Positions 51,106-64,000 are shown, counted from the first letter of the stretch. The stretch: 64,000 nt of DNA from Klebsiella oxytoca NBRC 105695 (GCF_001598695.1 NZ_BCZK01000003.1:1-64000), one strand, 5' to 3'. Translations and numbers: made by a program. Notes: a model not told the origin generated them from the sequence alone.

Positions 51106-51366
51106 GAATGAAGTTAAACTCCAATTAATGTATTTTTTAGAAGTTAAACACCACAAGGGCTTTGCATGAGATATGTGAACAAGATCATGGTCACAGGCGA
51201 GGGGGAATGAAAAAAGGCGATCTGACTCACGCGATGAGACGTAATATGTTTTTGCCGCGCCGGGGATAGCCGCATCACCACGGCGTTTTTTAAAAAACCA
51301 TATTGCCTGGCGCTGAACTGTCCTCCATCATGAGCGCCTGATAATCGCGTAAACAGTAGGGAAGAG
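51106..51366. promoter_or_regulatory. nanT / rpiR-type regulator divergent control region
   Basis: Contains a 10-base direct repeat GAAGTTAAAC at 51110-51119 and 51140-51149 (30-base period) and a CRP-like TGTGA-ACAAGA-TCATG at 51174-51189 (8 of 10). The direct repeats are candidate binding sites for the neighbouring regulator. No gene is seen in this stretch. Confidence 0.5.
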
Positions 51367-52248
51367 ATGACGACTCCGACTTCGCCGGTCAAAGCCGGGA
51401 AAATACTTGATACCCTGGGGGCGATGCAAAGCAGTATGACCCGCGTCGGGAAAAGCATCGCGCAGTATGTGATCGCTTCCCCGCATAAGGTGACTCAGCT
51501 TTCGATTGCCGATCTCTCAGAGGAAGTGAACGCGGGCGAAGCATCGGTGATCCGTTTCTGTCGACAGCTGGGCTATAAAGGTTTTCAGAACTTCAAAATG
51601 GAACTGGCCATTGAGCTGGCCATGAACGATAGCGATGACAACAGCACGCTGCTGGAGGCTGAAATTCAGAAAACCGACGATGCGCACACCATCGGCCTGA
51701 AGCTCCAGGGCGCCATCTCGACCGTGCTTTCGGAAACGCTAAATCTGCTGGATATGGAGCAGGTGGAACGGGTCGTGGAGGCGCTGCATACTTGTAATTG
51801 CGCCTATATCTTTGGCGTTGGCGCTTCCGGACTGACCGCCGAGGAGATGAAGCATAAGCTGATGCGAATCGGGCTGCGCGTCGATGCCTTAACAAATAAT
51901 CACTTTATGTATATGCAGGCCGCGCTGCTCAAGGTTGGCGATGTCGCCATCGGCATCAGCCACTCCGGACATTCGCCGGAAACCGCGCACGCCCTCGATC
52001 TGGCAAGGCAGGCTGGAGCCACCACCGTCGCCTTAACGCATAACCTCGGATCGCCATTGAGTAAAGTCGCTGATATTACGCTCATTAACGGCAACCGACA
52101 GGGGCGCCTGCAGGGTGACTCTATCGGCACTAAAACGGCGCAGCTCTTCGTTCTGGATCTCATTTATACGCTGCTGGTGCAGAGAGACCCGGAAGCCGCC
52201 CGCGCGAATAAACTGCGAACGATGGATGCTCTGTCCATGCTCAAGTAG
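51367..52248 (+). CDS. RpiR-family regulator of the nan cluster (NanR-like)
   Basis: A 293-aa regulator with an N-terminal HTH_6 domain (about residues 1-80, including VTQLSIADLSEEVNAGEASVIRFCRQLGYKG region) and a C-terminal SIS sugar-phosphate-binding domain (about 125-260; IFGVGASGLTAEEMKHKLM, IGISHSGHSPETAHAL). RpiR-type NanR in Vibrio senses ManNAc-6-P; E. coli uses an unrelated GntR-type NanR. Position between divergent nanTEK-yhcH and nanA makes it the probable cluster regulator. The ligand is inferred. Confidence 0.85.
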   Translation: MTTPTSPVKAGKILDTLGAMQSSMTRVGKSIAQYVIASPHKVTQLSIADLSEEVNAGEASVIRFCRQLGYKGFQNFKMELAIELAMNDSDDNSTLLEAEIQKTDDAHTIGLKLQGAISTVLSETLNLLDMEQVERVVEALHTCNCAYIFGVGASGLTAEEMKHKLMRIGLRVDALTNNHFMYMQAALLKVGDVAIGISHSGHSPETAHALDLARQAGATTVALTHNLGSPLSKVADITLINGNRQGRLQGDSIGTKTAQLFVLDLIYTLLVQRDPEAARANKLRTMDALSMLK

Positions 52249-52396
52249 CGCGAATTTAGTGCGATTCGTCACAATCTGATACTCCCGTTTTTTCTCCCTG
52301 CCGGTAACCTGTTGCAACCGGCATCGTTAGCCCCTAGGATGGAGTAATACTTCAAAATTAATTAATTTAAGAAGAAAAACACCATTCGAGGATTAC
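52249..52396 (+). promoter_or_regulatory. nanA upstream region with AT palindrome
   Basis: A perfect 14-base palindrome AAATTAATTAATTT (52355-52368) lies 28 bases before nanA, within flanks CTTCA and AAGAAG. AT-rich palindromes of this kind bind RpiR-family proteins such as HexR, so it is a candidate operator for the adjacent regulator. AATTAAT also occurs in the nanT upstream region (51123-51129). Confidence 0.5.
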
Positions 52397-53287
52397 ATGA
52401 CAAAGTTAACAGGTCTTATTGCCGCCCCCCATACGCCTTTTGATGCCAACGGCGAAGTCAACTACCCCGTTATCGATCGGATTGCCGAGCATCTGATTGC
52501 GCAGGGCGTTAAAGGTGCTTACGTCTGTGGGACGACCGGAGAAGGCATCCACTGTTCCGTAGAAGAGCGTAAAAAAATTGCCGAGCGCTGGGTCGCGGCA
52601 AGCCAGGGACAATTAAGCATTACGCTACACACCGGGGCTCTCAGCATCGCCGATGCGCTGGAGCTCAGCCGCCATGCTGAAACCCTGGATATTTTTGCCA
52701 CCTCGGTCATCGGACCGTGCTTCTTCAAACCGTCAACCGTCGACGATCTGGTGGAATATTGCCGTATTATCGCCGCCGCCGCGCCGTCAAAAGGCTTCTA
52801 TTACTACCACTCCGGCATGTCGGGTCTGAGCCTGGATATGGAGCAGTTCCTGATCGCGGCAGCGGATAAAATCCCGAACCTGTCCGGTATGAAGTTTAAC
52901 TCCGCGGATATGTATGAGTTCCAGCGCTGCCTGCGCGTCAACAATCGCCAGTTCGATATTCCGTTCGGCGTGGATGAGTTTTTACCGGCAGGCCTGGCCT
53001 GCGGCGCCGTCGGCGCGGTTGGCAGTACTTATAACTATGCGGCGCCGCTCTATCATCGTCTGATCGACAGCTTTAACCGGGGAGACCATCAGGATGTTGC
53101 TGCCTGTATGGATAAGGTTATCGCAATTATTCGCGTCCTGATTCAGTACGGCGGCGTTGCGGCCGGGAAGCTGGCGATGCAGCTGCACAGTATTGACGTC
53201 GGCGATCCGCGCCGCCCGCTGCGCCCGATGACCAGCGAGCAAAAGCGCGTCGCGCTGGACGCTTTTCGCGCTGCCGATTTTATTTAA
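52397..53287 (+). CDS. nanA: N-acetylneuraminate lyase NanA
   Basis: A 296-aa DHDPS-family TIM-barrel aldolase cleaving Neu5Ac to ManNAc and pyruvate. The carboxylate-binding GTTGEG motif (residues 45-50), catalytic Tyr near 136-137 (GFYYYHSG) and Schiff-base Lys166 (SGMKFNSAD) are present. Sequence detail (AAPHTPFDANGEVNY, GIHCSVEERK) looks closer, from memory, to the Vibrio-type lyase than to E. coli NanA. It follows the regulator on plus and is separated from nanT. Confidence 0.9.
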   Translation: MTKLTGLIAAPHTPFDANGEVNYPVIDRIAEHLIAQGVKGAYVCGTTGEGIHCSVEERKKIAERWVAASQGQLSITLHTGALSIADALELSRHAETLDIFATSVIGPCFFKPSTVDDLVEYCRIIAAAAPSKGFYYYHSGMSGLSLDMEQFLIAAADKIPNLSGMKFNSADMYEFQRCLRVNNRQFDIPFGVDEFLPAGLACGAVGAVGSTYNYAAPLYHRLIDSFNRGDHQDVAACMDKVIAIIRVLIQYGGVAAGKLAMQLHSIDVGDPRRPLRPMTSEQKRVALDAFRAADFI

Positions 53288-53306
53288 TCGTTAAGCGCAT
53301 CGACTG

Positions 53307-53342
53307 GCATCCGCGGGATACCGCATCCCCGGATGCTTCTTT
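53307..53342 (+). terminator. Terminator of nanA
   Basis: Two-part stem GCATCC/GGATGC (53307-53312, 53331-53336) with an inner GGGAT/ATCCC (53315-53319, 53325-53329), followed by TTCTTTAT. It is 20 bases after the nanA stop and also faces the convergent GNAT gene. Confidence 0.85.
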
Positions 53343-53352
53343 ATCAGCGACG

Positions 53353-53760
53353 TTATTTCCAGATCTTTGCCATACCTTCACTTTCTGGCCTGACGCTGGA
53401 AAACCCAAATTTTGCGTACAGCTCGGGAACATCCGCCACCAGCGAGACGTATGCCCCTTTAAACGCGTTTTCATCCAGCCAGGCGACAATTTTTTGCATG
53501 ATCTGGCGACCAAGCCCTTTTCCCTGATGAGCGGGATCAACGGCGACGTCGACGATTTCAAAGTTCAGCGCGCCGTCGCCGACGATGCGCCCCATCCCAA
53601 CGGGCACGCCCTCATAGAGGATATGCACCCCGTAGCAGCTATGCGGCAGACCCGCGCGGGCGCCTTCCAGCGGGCGCGGGGACATACCAGAAATGATGCG
53701 CAGGCGGCAAAAGTCTTCCGCAGAAGGTACGGTATCAATCAGGGTGTAATCACTCAACAT
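53353..53760 (-). CDS. GNAT-family N-acetyltransferase
   Basis: A 135-aa acetyltransferase of unknown substrate. The acetyl-CoA pyrophosphate-binding motif VDPAHQGKGLGRQIM (Q-x-x-G-x-G, about residues 73-87) and the C-terminal YAKFGFSS strand-helix are clear. It lies between nanA and mnmE, convergent with nanA, with no operon partner. A role in the nan pathway is possible but not supported by more than position. Confidence 0.85.
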   Translation of the reverse strand: MLSDYTLIDTVPSAEDFCRLRIISGMSPRPLEGARAGLPHSCYGVHILYEGVPVGMGRIVGDGALNFEIVDVAVDPAHQGKGLGRQIMQKIVAWLDENAFKGAYVSLVADVPELYAKFGFSSVRPESEGMAKIWK

Positions 53761-53847
53761 GGTGGTATCCGGTACGAGTAAAGCGAGGGTATCGATCAGG
53801 GTAATAGAGAAAGCGCTATGCCGTGAAGACGTAAAGGGAAAATAATA

Positions 53848-53878
53848 AACCCGCTTTAACAGGACGTTAAGGCGGGTT
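53848..53878 (-). terminator. Terminator of mnmE
   Basis: On minus, AACCCGC-TTAAC pairs with GTTAA-GCGGGTT around a GTCCT loop, followed by TATTATTTT, 22 bases after the mnmE stop. Confidence 0.88.
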
Positions 53879-53900
53879 AGTCAATGCTCACAAACTGAGA

Positions 53901-55265
53901 TTACTTACCAATACAGAAACTGGAGAAAATGCGCCCCAGCAGGTCGTCGGAGGTAAACTCACCGGTGATTTCGCTCAGGTTCTGCTGGGCCAGGCGCAGC
54001 TCTTCCGCCAGCAGCTCGCCAGCCCAGGCGCCCAGCAGCTGCGCTTTACCCTGCTGCAGATGCTCTGCGGCATCGGACAGCGCCTGCAGGTGGCGACGGC
54101 GCGCCAGAAAGCCGCCTTCCATATTGGTCTCAAAACCCATGCTCTGCTTGAGATGATTGCGCAGCACGTCTACGCCCTCGCCGGTACGCGCCGAAAGGCG
54201 GACAAGTGAGTGGTCATTTACTTCGCTCAACCCCAGCGTTTCGCCGGTAATATCCGCTTTGTTGCGCACCACGGTAATCGGCAAATTTTTCGGCAGACGG
54301 GCGATAAAATCTGGCCAGATATCCGCCGGATCGGTCGCACCGGTGGTGGTGCCGTCGACCATGAACAGTACGCGGTCGGCTTGTTCAATCTCCTGCCAGG
54401 CACGCTCGATGCCGATGCGCTCGACCTCGTCGTTCGCATCGCGCAGGCCGGCGGTATCAATGATGTGCAGCGGCATACCGTCAATGTGGATATGCTCGCG
54501 CAGAACGTCGCGGGTGGTTCCGGCAATATCGGTGACGATAGCCGCTTCCCGGCCCGCCAGCGCGTTCAGCAGGCTTGATTTCCCGGCGTTCGGCCGCCCG
54601 GCAATGACCACTTTCATCCCTTCGCGCAGCAGGCTGCCCTGGCGCGCCTCGGCGCGCACGGCGTCGAGATCGGCGATAACCGCGTTAAGCTGGGCTTCAA
54701 TTTTACCATCGGAGAGGAAGTCGATCTCTTCGTCCGGAAAATCAATGGCTGCTTCGACGTAGATGCGCAGGTGAGTCAGCGCTTCCACCAGATGGTTGAC
54801 GCGAGTAGAGAATGCGCCCTGCAGCGAATTCAGCGCTGAACGAGCCGCCTGCTCGGAGCTGGCGTCGATCAGGTCAGCAATCGCTTCGGCCTGGGCTAAA
54901 TCGAGCTTATCGTTCAAAAACGCGCGCTCGGAGAACTCGCCGGGCCTGGCGATGCGCACACCCGGAAGCGTCAGAATACGTTTCAGAAGCAGGTCGAGAA
55001 TAACAGGGCCGCCATGGCCCTGAAGCTCCAGCACGTCTTCACCAGTAAAGGAGTTCGGGCCGGGGAACCACAGGGCAATACCCTGATCCAGCGCGCTGCC
55101 GTCGCTGTCTTTAAACGGCAGGTAGTCGGCATAGCGCGGTTTCGGCAGCTTGCCCAGCACCGCCTGCGCAACGTCGCGCGCCTTCAGGCCAGAGATGCGC
55201 AGGATGCCCACACCACCGCGTCCCGGTGGGGTTGCCTGGGCGACGATAGTGTCGTTATGGCTCAT
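53901..55265 (-). CDS. mnmE: tRNA modification GTPase MnmE
   Basis: A 454-aa G protein that, with MnmG (also in this window), modifies wobble U34. An N-terminal tetrahydrofolate-binding domain (about 1-118), a helical domain, and a Ras-like G domain (about 216-380) with P-loop [22 protein letters not shown] and NKAD. The C-terminal formyl-binding CIGK with its essential Cys is intact. Length equals E. coli. It is separated from yidC by an intrinsic terminator. Confidence 0.97.
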   Translation of the reverse strand: MSHNDTIVAQATPPGRGGVGILRISGLKARDVAQAVLGKLPKPRYADYLPFKDSDGSALDQGIALWFPGPNSFTGEDVLELQGHGGPVILDLLLKRILTLPGVRIARPGEFSERAFLNDKLDLAQAEAIADLIDASSEQAARSALNSLQGAFSTRVNHLVEALTHLRIYVEAAIDFPDEEIDFLSDGKIEAQLNAVIADLDAVRAEARQGSLLREGMKVVIAGRPNAGKSSLLNALAGREAAIVTDIAGTTRDVLREHIHIDGMPLHIIDTAGLRDANDEVERIGIERAWQEIEQADRVLFMVDGTTTGATDPADIWPDFIARLPKNLPITVVRNKADITGETLGLSEVNDHSLVRLSARTGEGVDVLRNHLKQSMGFETNMEGGFLARRRHLQALSDAAEHLQQGKAQLLGAWAGELLAEELRLAQQNLSEITGEFTSDDLLGRIFSSFCIGK

Positions 55266-55286
55266 GGTGACTCTCTATGTAGATGT

Positions 55287-55312
55287 AAAAAAGGCGGTCT
55301 ATTGACCGCCTT
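55287..55312 (-). terminator. Terminator between yidC and mnmE
   Basis: On minus, arms AAGGCGGTC and GACCGCCTT (55304-55312 and 55291-55299) with loop AATA, followed by a T-run. It ends most rpmH-rnpA-yidD-yidC transcripts before mnmE. Confidence 0.92.
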
Positions 55313-55358
55313 CTCTGGCATTAACGTTACCGTAAATACTCAAAATAATTCAAGAGTA

Positions 55359-57005
55359 TCAGGATTTTTTCTTCTCGCGGCTATGCAGACCACGCTTCTC
55401 CAGACCACGGTAAATCAGCTGCTGCTGAATAATGGTGACCAGGTTGCTGACGATATAGTAAACCACCAGACCAGACGGGAACCACAGGAAGAACACCGTA
55501 AAGATGACCGGCATAAAGGTCATGATCTTCTGCTGCATCGGGTCGGTCACGGTAGTCGGAGACATCTTCTGAATGAAGAACATCGTCGCGCCCATGATGA
55601 TCGGCAGGATGTAGTACGGGTCTTGCGCAGACAGGTCGTGGATCCACAGGATAAACGGCGCATGACGCAGTTCAACCGAAGCGCTCAGCATGTAGTACAG
55701 CGCAAGGAAGATTGGCATCTGGATAATCAGCGGGAAGCAGCCACCCAGTGGGTTAACCTTCTCCGCTTTATACAGGGCCATCATCTCCTGGCTCTGACGC
55801 TGCTTGTCGTCGCCCAGACGCTCGCGCATTGCCTGAATCTTCGGCTGCAGCATACGCATCTTCGCCATGGAGGTGTACTGCGCTTTGGTCAGCGGGTACA
55901 TGATGCCACGAACGATAAAGGTAATGACGATGATGGAGAAGCCCCAGTTGCCCAGATAGCTGTGGATCCATTTCAGCAGCTTGAACAGCGGCTGAGAGAT
56001 AAACCACAGCCAGCCATAGTCGACGGTCAGGTCAAGATGCGGCGCAACGGCGGCCATTTTGTCCTGAATGGCCGGGCCGACCCACAGGGTGCTTTCCAGC
56101 TTGTCGGTTTGACCCGGCTGGACCAGAACCGGCTGAGATTTGTAGCCGATAGCCACAAGACCGTTGCCAAGGTTCGCGGTATAGAAGTTGTTAGTGCCGT
56201 TGTTCTGCGGAACCCATGCGGTAGTAAAGTACTGCTGCAGCATGGCAACCCAACCGTTTTTGGTGCTGACGTTCAGGTTTTCGTTATCAACGATAGTATC
56301 GAATTTATATTTTTCGTACTTCGTTTCAGACGTTGAGTACGCCGCGCCACGGAAGGTGTGCATGGTAGTCAGGCCACCGGTCTGGGTGTCGCGATGCGTC
56401 GGCAGGTTGGCGGTTTGCTTCAGCTGGCCAAAGGTTGAGATTTCCAGCGGTTTTTCGCTGGCGTTCTCTACGCTATAGCCGACGTTCACCGCATATTCAC
56501 CGCGCTTCAGGGTGAAGGTTTTGGTGAATACGTTGCCTGCTTTATCGGTGTACGTGAGCGGAATGACGATTTCGTTCTGGCCATCAGCCAGCACAAACGC
56601 ATCTTTATCGACGTTATACAACGGACGCGGTCCGTTTGCCGGATTGTCCGGGCCATCACGACCGGTTAAACCGCTCTGCGCCTGATAGGTAAACTGCGGC
56701 GAAGTTTCCAGAAGCTGGAATGGCTCAGTTGACTTCAGCTCTTTCGGATAATCCAGAAGCAGCGCCTGCTCAACATCACCACCGCGGGTGTTGATGGTCA
56801 GGTCAAGCACATCGGTTTTTACCGTAATCAGTTTCCCCTGGCCACTGGCCGGTACGCCCTGGTCGGCGGCGCTACCCGTTGCTGTGGTCGTTGTCTGCGT
56901 GGTCTGCTGCTGAGGCTGAGGATTGTTATCCTGCTCCCAGGCTTGCCAGATCATGAAAGACACGAACAACAAAGCGATGATAAGAAGATTGCGTTGCGAA
57001 TCCAT
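55359..57005 (-). CDS. yidC: Membrane protein insertase YidC
   Basis: A 548-aa insertase, the E. coli length. An N-terminal signal-anchor helix (about 6-24), a large periplasmic beta-supersandwich domain (about 60-340), then five conserved helices forming the hydrophilic groove with its essential Arg ([20 protein letters not shown] region). The basic C-terminus (HSREKKKS) contacts the ribosome. It starts 2 bases after yidD. Confidence 0.97.
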   Translation of the reverse strand: MDSQRNLLIIALLFVSFMIWQAWEQDNNPQPQQQTTQTTTTATGSAADQGVPASGQGKLITVKTDVLDLTINTRGGDVEQALLLDYPKELKSTEPFQLLETSPQFTYQAQSGLTGRDGPDNPANGPRPLYNVDKDAFVLADGQNEIVIPLTYTDKAGNVFTKTFTLKRGEYAVNVGYSVENASEKPLEISTFGQLKQTANLPTHRDTQTGGLTTMHTFRGAAYSTSETKYEKYKFDTIVDNENLNVSTKNGWVAMLQQYFTTAWVPQNNGTNNFYTANLGNGLVAIGYKSQPVLVQPGQTDKLESTLWVGPAIQDKMAAVAPHLDLTVDYGWLWFISQPLFKLLKWIHSYLGNWGFSIIVITFIVRGIMYPLTKAQYTSMAKMRMLQPKIQAMRERLGDDKQRQSQEMMALYKAEKVNPLGGCFPLIIQMPIFLALYYMLSASVELRHAPFILWIHDLSAQDPYYILPIIMGATMFFIQKMSPTTVTDPMQQKIMTFMPVIFTVFFLWFPSGLVVYYIVSNLVTIIQQQLIYRGLEKRGLHSREKKKS

Positions 57006-57007
57006 CG

Positions 57008-57265
57008 TTAGTGTTCTCTGGTATCAAATGGTCCAGGCGGGACGGGATCGTCACCACCAGGGTGTAAAGGGTGGCATTTTAATACGCGTTTCACCGTCAA
57101 CCAACTGCCTTTTATCAATCCAAACCTGCGCAATGCCTCAATTCCGTATTGAGAACAGGTTGGCGTGAAACGGCAGTGCGGCCCGAGTAGCGGACTAATC
57201 AGGCGCTGATAGACCCGAATCAGGCCTATCAGGACCCGCGAGCCAGGCGACAGTGGCGGCGCCAT
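57008..57265 (-). CDS. yidD: Membrane protein insertion efficiency factor YidD
   Basis: An 85-aa protein nearly identical to E. coli YidD, with the conserved cysteine motif [14 protein letters not shown] and C-terminal [12 protein letters not shown]. It helps membrane insertion of YidC clients. Its first 37 bases overlap the end of rnpA in another frame, a conserved arrangement. It ends 2 bases before yidC. Confidence 0.95.
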   Translation of the reverse strand: MAPPLSPGSRVLIGLIRVYQRLISPLLGPHCRFTPTCSQYGIEALRRFGLIKGSWLTVKRVLKCHPLHPGGDDPVPPGPFDTREH

Positions 57266-57588
57266 AATTTTTCCAACGCTTCCGAGAGAGCACGGTTATC
57301 GAGGTCGGCAACCCCTTTCTTCGCCACCACCACGAAATCCATTGGCGGGAGTTCATGTTGACGTAAACGGAAGCTTTCACGCGTCAGACGTTTGATCCGA
57401 TTGCGTTCATGCGCACGCTTAACGTTTTTTTTGGCGACGGTAAGACCGATGCGGGGATGCCCCAGCGAATTTTGGCGGCCGAGGATGGTGATTTGCGGCG
57501 TGCCAGCCCGTAATGGCTGCTGGAAGACGAAAGTGAAATGACTGGGAGTTAACAAACGTAACTCCCTGGGAAATGCGAGCTTAACCAC
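57229..57588 (-). CDS. rnpA: Ribonuclease P protein component RnpA
   Basis: A 119-aa basic protein cofactor of RNase P, which matures tRNA 5' ends. The RNR-type motif [18 protein letters not shown] (about residues 53-70) and the FxF-containing N-terminus (HFTFVFQQP) are diagnostic. It lies 15 bases after rpmH. The 3' end overlaps yidD by 37 bases. Confidence 0.96.
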   Translation of the reverse strand: MVKLAFPRELRLLTPSHFTFVFQQPLRAGTPQITILGRQNSLGHPRIGLTVAKKNVKRAHERNRIKRLTRESFRLRQHELPPMDFVVVAKKGVADLDNRALSEALEKLWRRHCRLARGS

Positions 57589-57603
57589 TCAGGGTTAGCT
57601 TTA

Positions 57604-58365
<762 letters not shown>

Positions 58366-59766
58366 GTGTCACTTTCGCTTTGGCAGCAGTGTCTTGCCCG
58401 ATTGCAGGATGAGTTACCAGCCACAGAATTCAGCATGTGGATACGCCCTTTGCAGGCGGAGTTGAGCGATAACACGCTGGCACTGTATGCGCCAAACCGT
58501 TTTGTGCTCGATTGGGTAAGGGATAAATACCTCAATAATATCAATGGACTCCTCAATGATTTTTGCGGTGCGGATGCCCCACAGCTGCGCTTTGAAGTCG
58601 GCGCGAAGCCTGCCGTTCAGATGCAGAGAGGCGCGGTAAGCGTTGCCGCGGTCGCCCCTGCGCAGCAGGTTCAGACGGCGCGCGTTGCCCCGACTATCGT
58701 GCGTCCAGGCTGGGATAACGTGCCGGCGCCGGCAGAACCGACCTATCGCTCCAACGTCAATGTGAAACATACGTTTGATAACTTCGTCGAGGGTAAATCT
58801 AACCAGCTGGCTCGCGCGGCGGCGCGTCAGGTAGCGGATAACCCCGGCGGCGCGTATAACCCGCTGTTTCTTTATGGCGGCACCGGCCTGGGTAAAACTC
58901 ACCTTTTACACGCGGTTGGTAACGGGATTGTGGCGCGTAAACCCAACGCAAAAGTGGTTTACATGCACTCCGAGCGCTTTGTGCAGGACATGGTAAAAGC
59001 TCTGCAAAACAACGCCATTGAAGAATTTAAGCGCTACTACCGCTCCGTTGACGCCCTGCTGATCGATGATATCCAGTTTTTTGCTAATAAAGAGCGCTCG
59101 CAGGAAGAGTTTTTCCATACCTTTAACGCCCTGCTGGAAGGCAATCAGCAGATCATCCTGACCTCGGATCGCTATCCGAAGGAGATCAACGGGGTTGAAG
59201 ATCGTCTGAAATCACGCTTCGGCTGGGGTCTGACGGTTGCGATCGAACCGCCAGAGCTGGAAACTCGCGTGGCGATCCTGATGAAAAAAGCGGATGAAAA
59301 CGACATCCGCCTGCCGGGCGAAGTGGCGTTCTTTATCGCCAAGCGTCTGCGCTCTAACGTACGTGAGCTCGAAGGGGCGCTGAACCGCGTTATCGCCAAT
59401 GCCAACTTTACCGGCCGGGCGATCACTATCGACTTCGTCCGCGAAGCGCTGCGCGATCTGTTGGCTTTACAGGAAAAACTGGTCACCATCGACAATATTC
59501 AAAAGACGGTGGCGGAGTATTACAAAATTAAGGTAGCGGACCTGCTGTCTAAACGCCGCTCCCGTTCGGTGGCGCGCCCACGCCAGATGGCGATGGCGCT
59601 GGCAAAAGAGCTGACCAACCACAGTCTGCCGGAAATCGGCGATGCGTTTGGCGGTCGCGACCATACCACCGTCCTGCACGCTTGCCGCAAGATTGAGCAG
59701 TTGCGTGAAGAAAGCCACGATATCAAAGAAGATTTTTCCAATTTAATCAGAACATTATCCTCGTGA
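58366..59766 (+). CDS. dnaA: Chromosomal replication initiator DnaA (GTG start)
   Basis: A 466-aa AAA+ initiator that binds oriC, about 43 kb away in this window. The GTG at 58366 gives (M)[16 protein letters not shown], the E. coli N-terminus, with GTGGAGT upstream. The ATG 105 bases earlier was rejected. Domain I about 1-86, variable linker II, AAA+ III with Walker A GGTGLGKT (171-178) and Walker [10 protein letters not shown], and DNA-binding IV with [15 protein letters not shown]. dnaN follows after 4 bases. Confidence 0.97.
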   Translation: MSLSLWQQCLARLQDELPATEFSMWIRPLQAELSDNTLALYAPNRFVLDWVRDKYLNNINGLLNDFCGADAPQLRFEVGAKPAVQMQRGAVSVAAVAPAQQVQTARVAPTIVRPGWDNVPAPAEPTYRSNVNVKHTFDNFVEGKSNQLARAAARQVADNPGGAYNPLFLYGGTGLGKTHLLHAVGNGIVARKPNAKVVYMHSERFVQDMVKALQNNAIEEFKRYYRSVDALLIDDIQFFANKERSQEEFFHTFNALLEGNQQIILTSDRYPKEINGVEDRLKSRFGWGLTVAIEPPELETRVAILMKKADENDIRLPGEVAFFIAKRLRSNVRELEGALNRVIANANFTGRAITIDFVREALRDLLALQEKLVTIDNIQKTVAEYYKIKVADLLSKRRSRSVARPRQMAMALAKELTNHSLPEIGDAFGGRDHTTVLHACRKIEQLREESHDIKEDFSNLIRTLSS

Positions 59767-59770
59767 CGCT

Positions 59771-60871
59771 ATGAAATTTACCGTAGAACGTGAACATTTA
59801 TTAAAACCGCTGCAACAGGTAAGTGGTCCTTTAGGTGGTCGTCCGACGCTACCGATTCTTGGCAACCTGCTCCTTCAGGTTACCGATGGCGCGCTGTCGC
59901 TGACCGGTACCGATCTGGAAATGGAAATGGTCGCGCGCGTTGCGCTGATTCAGCCGCACGAAGCGGGAGCAACAACCGTTCCGGCGCGTAAATTTTTTGA
60001 TATCTGCCGCGGCCTGCCTGAAGGCGCGGAGATCGCGGTACAGCTGGAAGGCGAGCGTATGCTGGTGCGTTCCGGGCGCAGCCGTTTCTCGCTCTCGACG
60101 CTACCGGCGGCGGATTTCCCTAACCTTGACGACTGGCAGAGCGAAGTTGAGTTTACCCTGCCGCAGGCGACCATGAAGCGCCTGATCGAGGCGACGCAGT
60201 TTTCGATGGCTCACCAGGACGTTCGCTATTACTTAAACGGCATGTTGTTTGAAACCGAAGGCAGCGAACTGCGCACCGTGGCGACCGACGGCCACCGCCT
60301 GGCGGTTTGCTCTATGCCGCTGGAAGAGTCCCTGCCCAATCATTCGGTGATCGTGCCGCGTAAAGGCGTGATTGAGCTGATGCGTATGCTTGATGGCGGC
60401 GATACGCCGCTGCGCGTACAGATCGGCAGCAACAACATCCGGGCTCACGTTGGCGACTTTATCTTTACTTCGAAGCTGGTCGATGGTCGCTTCCCTGACT
60501 ATCGCCGCGTACTGCCGAAGAACCCGGACAAGCATCTGGACGCCGGCTGCGATATTCTCAAGCAGGCCTTTGCCCGGGCGGCGATTCTTTCTAACGAAAA
60601 ATTCCGCGGCGTGCGTCTGTATGTCAGTGAAAATCAGCTGAAAATCACCGCCAATAACCCGGAGCAGGAAGAAGCGGAAGAAATTCTGGACGTTACCTAT
60701 GCCGGTACGGAAATGGAAATCGGTTTTAACGTCAGCTATGTACTGGATGTGCTGAACGCGCTGAAGTGTGAGAACGTACGTATTCTCCTGACGGATTCCG
60801 TTTCGAGCGTGCAGATTGAGGATGCGGCTTCCCAATCCGCAGCCTATGTTGTCATGCCGATGCGATTGTAG
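59771..60871 (+). CDS. dnaN: DNA polymerase III sliding clamp DnaN
   Basis: A 366-aa beta clamp of three topologically similar domains, the E. coli length. MKFTVEREHLLKPLQQVSGPL at the N-terminus and the C-terminal MPMRL, which forms part of the client-binding cleft, are intact. It is cotranscribed with dnaA. A 148-base palindromic spacer separates it from recF. Confidence 0.97.
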   Translation: MKFTVEREHLLKPLQQVSGPLGGRPTLPILGNLLLQVTDGALSLTGTDLEMEMVARVALIQPHEAGATTVPARKFFDICRGLPEGAEIAVQLEGERMLVRSGRSRFSLSTLPAADFPNLDDWQSEVEFTLPQATMKRLIEATQFSMAHQDVRYYLNGMLFETEGSELRTVATDGHRLAVCSMPLEESLPNHSVIVPRKGVIELMRMLDGGDTPLRVQIGSNNIRAHVGDFIFTSKLVDGRFPDYRRVLPKNPDKHLDAGCDILKQAFARAAILSNEKFRGVRLYVSENQLKITANNPEQEEAEEILDVTYAGTEMEIGFNVSYVLDVLNALKCENVRILLTDSVSSVQIEDAASQSAAYVVMPMRL

Positions 60872-60877
60872 AATCTG

Positions 60878-61002
60878 CAAAGGGGCTGGTTTACTTGCCA
60901 TTTCGCCTTCCGGCAGTGCTCGAAATGCTCACGTACTTCGTGTACGCTCCGCTTTCTGCGCGCTGGCGGTAGACGAACTGGCTGCGACACCCACGCCCCT
61001 TG
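60878..61002. repeat. Imperfect palindromic element between dnaN and recF
   Basis: Outer arms CAAAGGGGC (60878-60886) and GCCCCTTG (60995-61002), middle arms CCGGCAGTGC and GCGCTGGCGG (8 of 10 pairs), and an inner hairpin CGTAC/GTACG (60932-60936, 60942-60946). The roughly 125-base size resembles ERIC-class elements but the sequence differs from ERIC. It sits inside the dnaA-dnaN-recF-gyrB transcript. Confidence 0.6.
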
Positions 61003-61019
61003 AATGATGACGAGCTGAT

Positions 61020-64000
<2,981 letters not shown>

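Noticed and set aside
55014..56336. A 440-codon plus-strand frame opposite mnmE and yidC
   Set aside because: It spans two real genes and the intrinsic terminator between them; translation is His/Gln/Arg-rich with no motif.

Overview
This window is the replication-origin neighbourhood of an enterobacterial chromosome, read in the direction opposite to the usual E. coli K-12 map. Gene order, protein lengths and sequences follow E. coli closely (hsrA-rbs-kup-ravA/viaA-asnA/asnC-mioC-oriC-mnmG-rsmG-atp-glmUS-pst/phoU-bglH-yieLKH-adeP-yieFE-yidZ-mdtL-mnmE-yidC-yidD-rnpA-rpmH-dnaA-dnaN-recF-gyrB). The differences from E. coli are a pectate-lyase gene next to the atp operon, no tna genes between mdtL and mnmE, no cbr genes between yieK and yieH, a sialic-acid cluster with an RpiR-type regulator, and an ERIC repeat. 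Together they suggest a member of the Klebsiella/Raoultella group, possibly the pectin-using K. oxytoca complex. The species call is inference from memory; no search was run.

Layout. 1-10.3 kb: yieP-hsrA, then on the minus strand the potassium transporter kup and the ribose operon rbsDACBKR with two RbsR operators. 10.35-15.4 kb: ravA-viaA, asnA, and the asnC-mioC pair leading into oriC. 15.46-15.74 kb: oriC, with recognisable DnaA boxes R1-R5, three AT-rich 13-mers and 13 GATC sites. 15.8-26 kb: mnmG-rsmG and the complete F1Fo ATP synthase operon atpIBEFHAGDC. 26-28.6 kb: an accessory stretch with an unrecognised 23-codon ORF behind two CRP-like sites and a periplasmic PL9 exopolygalacturonate lyase (pelX) behind a KdgR-like box. 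28.9-37.3 kb: glmU, glmS (empty Tn7 site) and the PhoB-controlled pstSCAB-phoU operon, interrupted by an ERIC element. 37.3-41.4 kb: a remnant or rewired bgl locus. It has two consecutive antiterminator-target/terminator modules but no bglG, bglF or bglB, followed directly by the porin bglH and by yieL and yieK. 41.4-47.3 kb: yieH, adeP, yieF, yieE, yidZ, mdtL. 47.4-53.3 kb: the nan cluster (yhcH, nanK, nanE, nanT on minus; rpiR-type regulator and nanA on plus), with an intrinsic terminator inside the nanT leader. 53.3-64 kb: a GNAT gene, mnmE-yidC-yidD-rnpA-rpmH on minus, and dnaA-dnaN-recF-gyrB on plus, with a palindromic element between dnaN and recF. gyrB runs off the right edge.

How it works together. 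Most of the window is core biology: replication initiation (oriC, dnaA, dnaN, recF, gyrB), ATP synthesis, tRNA wobble modification (mnmE and mnmG act as one enzyme), membrane insertion, RNase P, cell-wall precursor supply (glmU, glmS) and phosphate uptake. On top of this sit carbohydrate-scavenging modules: ribose, pectin oligomers, beta-glucosides or related sugars, and sialic acid. The most interesting parts are the tandem bgl-type antitermination modules without a local antiterminator, the mosaic nan cluster with its leader terminator, and the small CRP-associated ORF after atpC. No rRNA, tRNA, CRISPR array, prophage or insertion sequence was seen.
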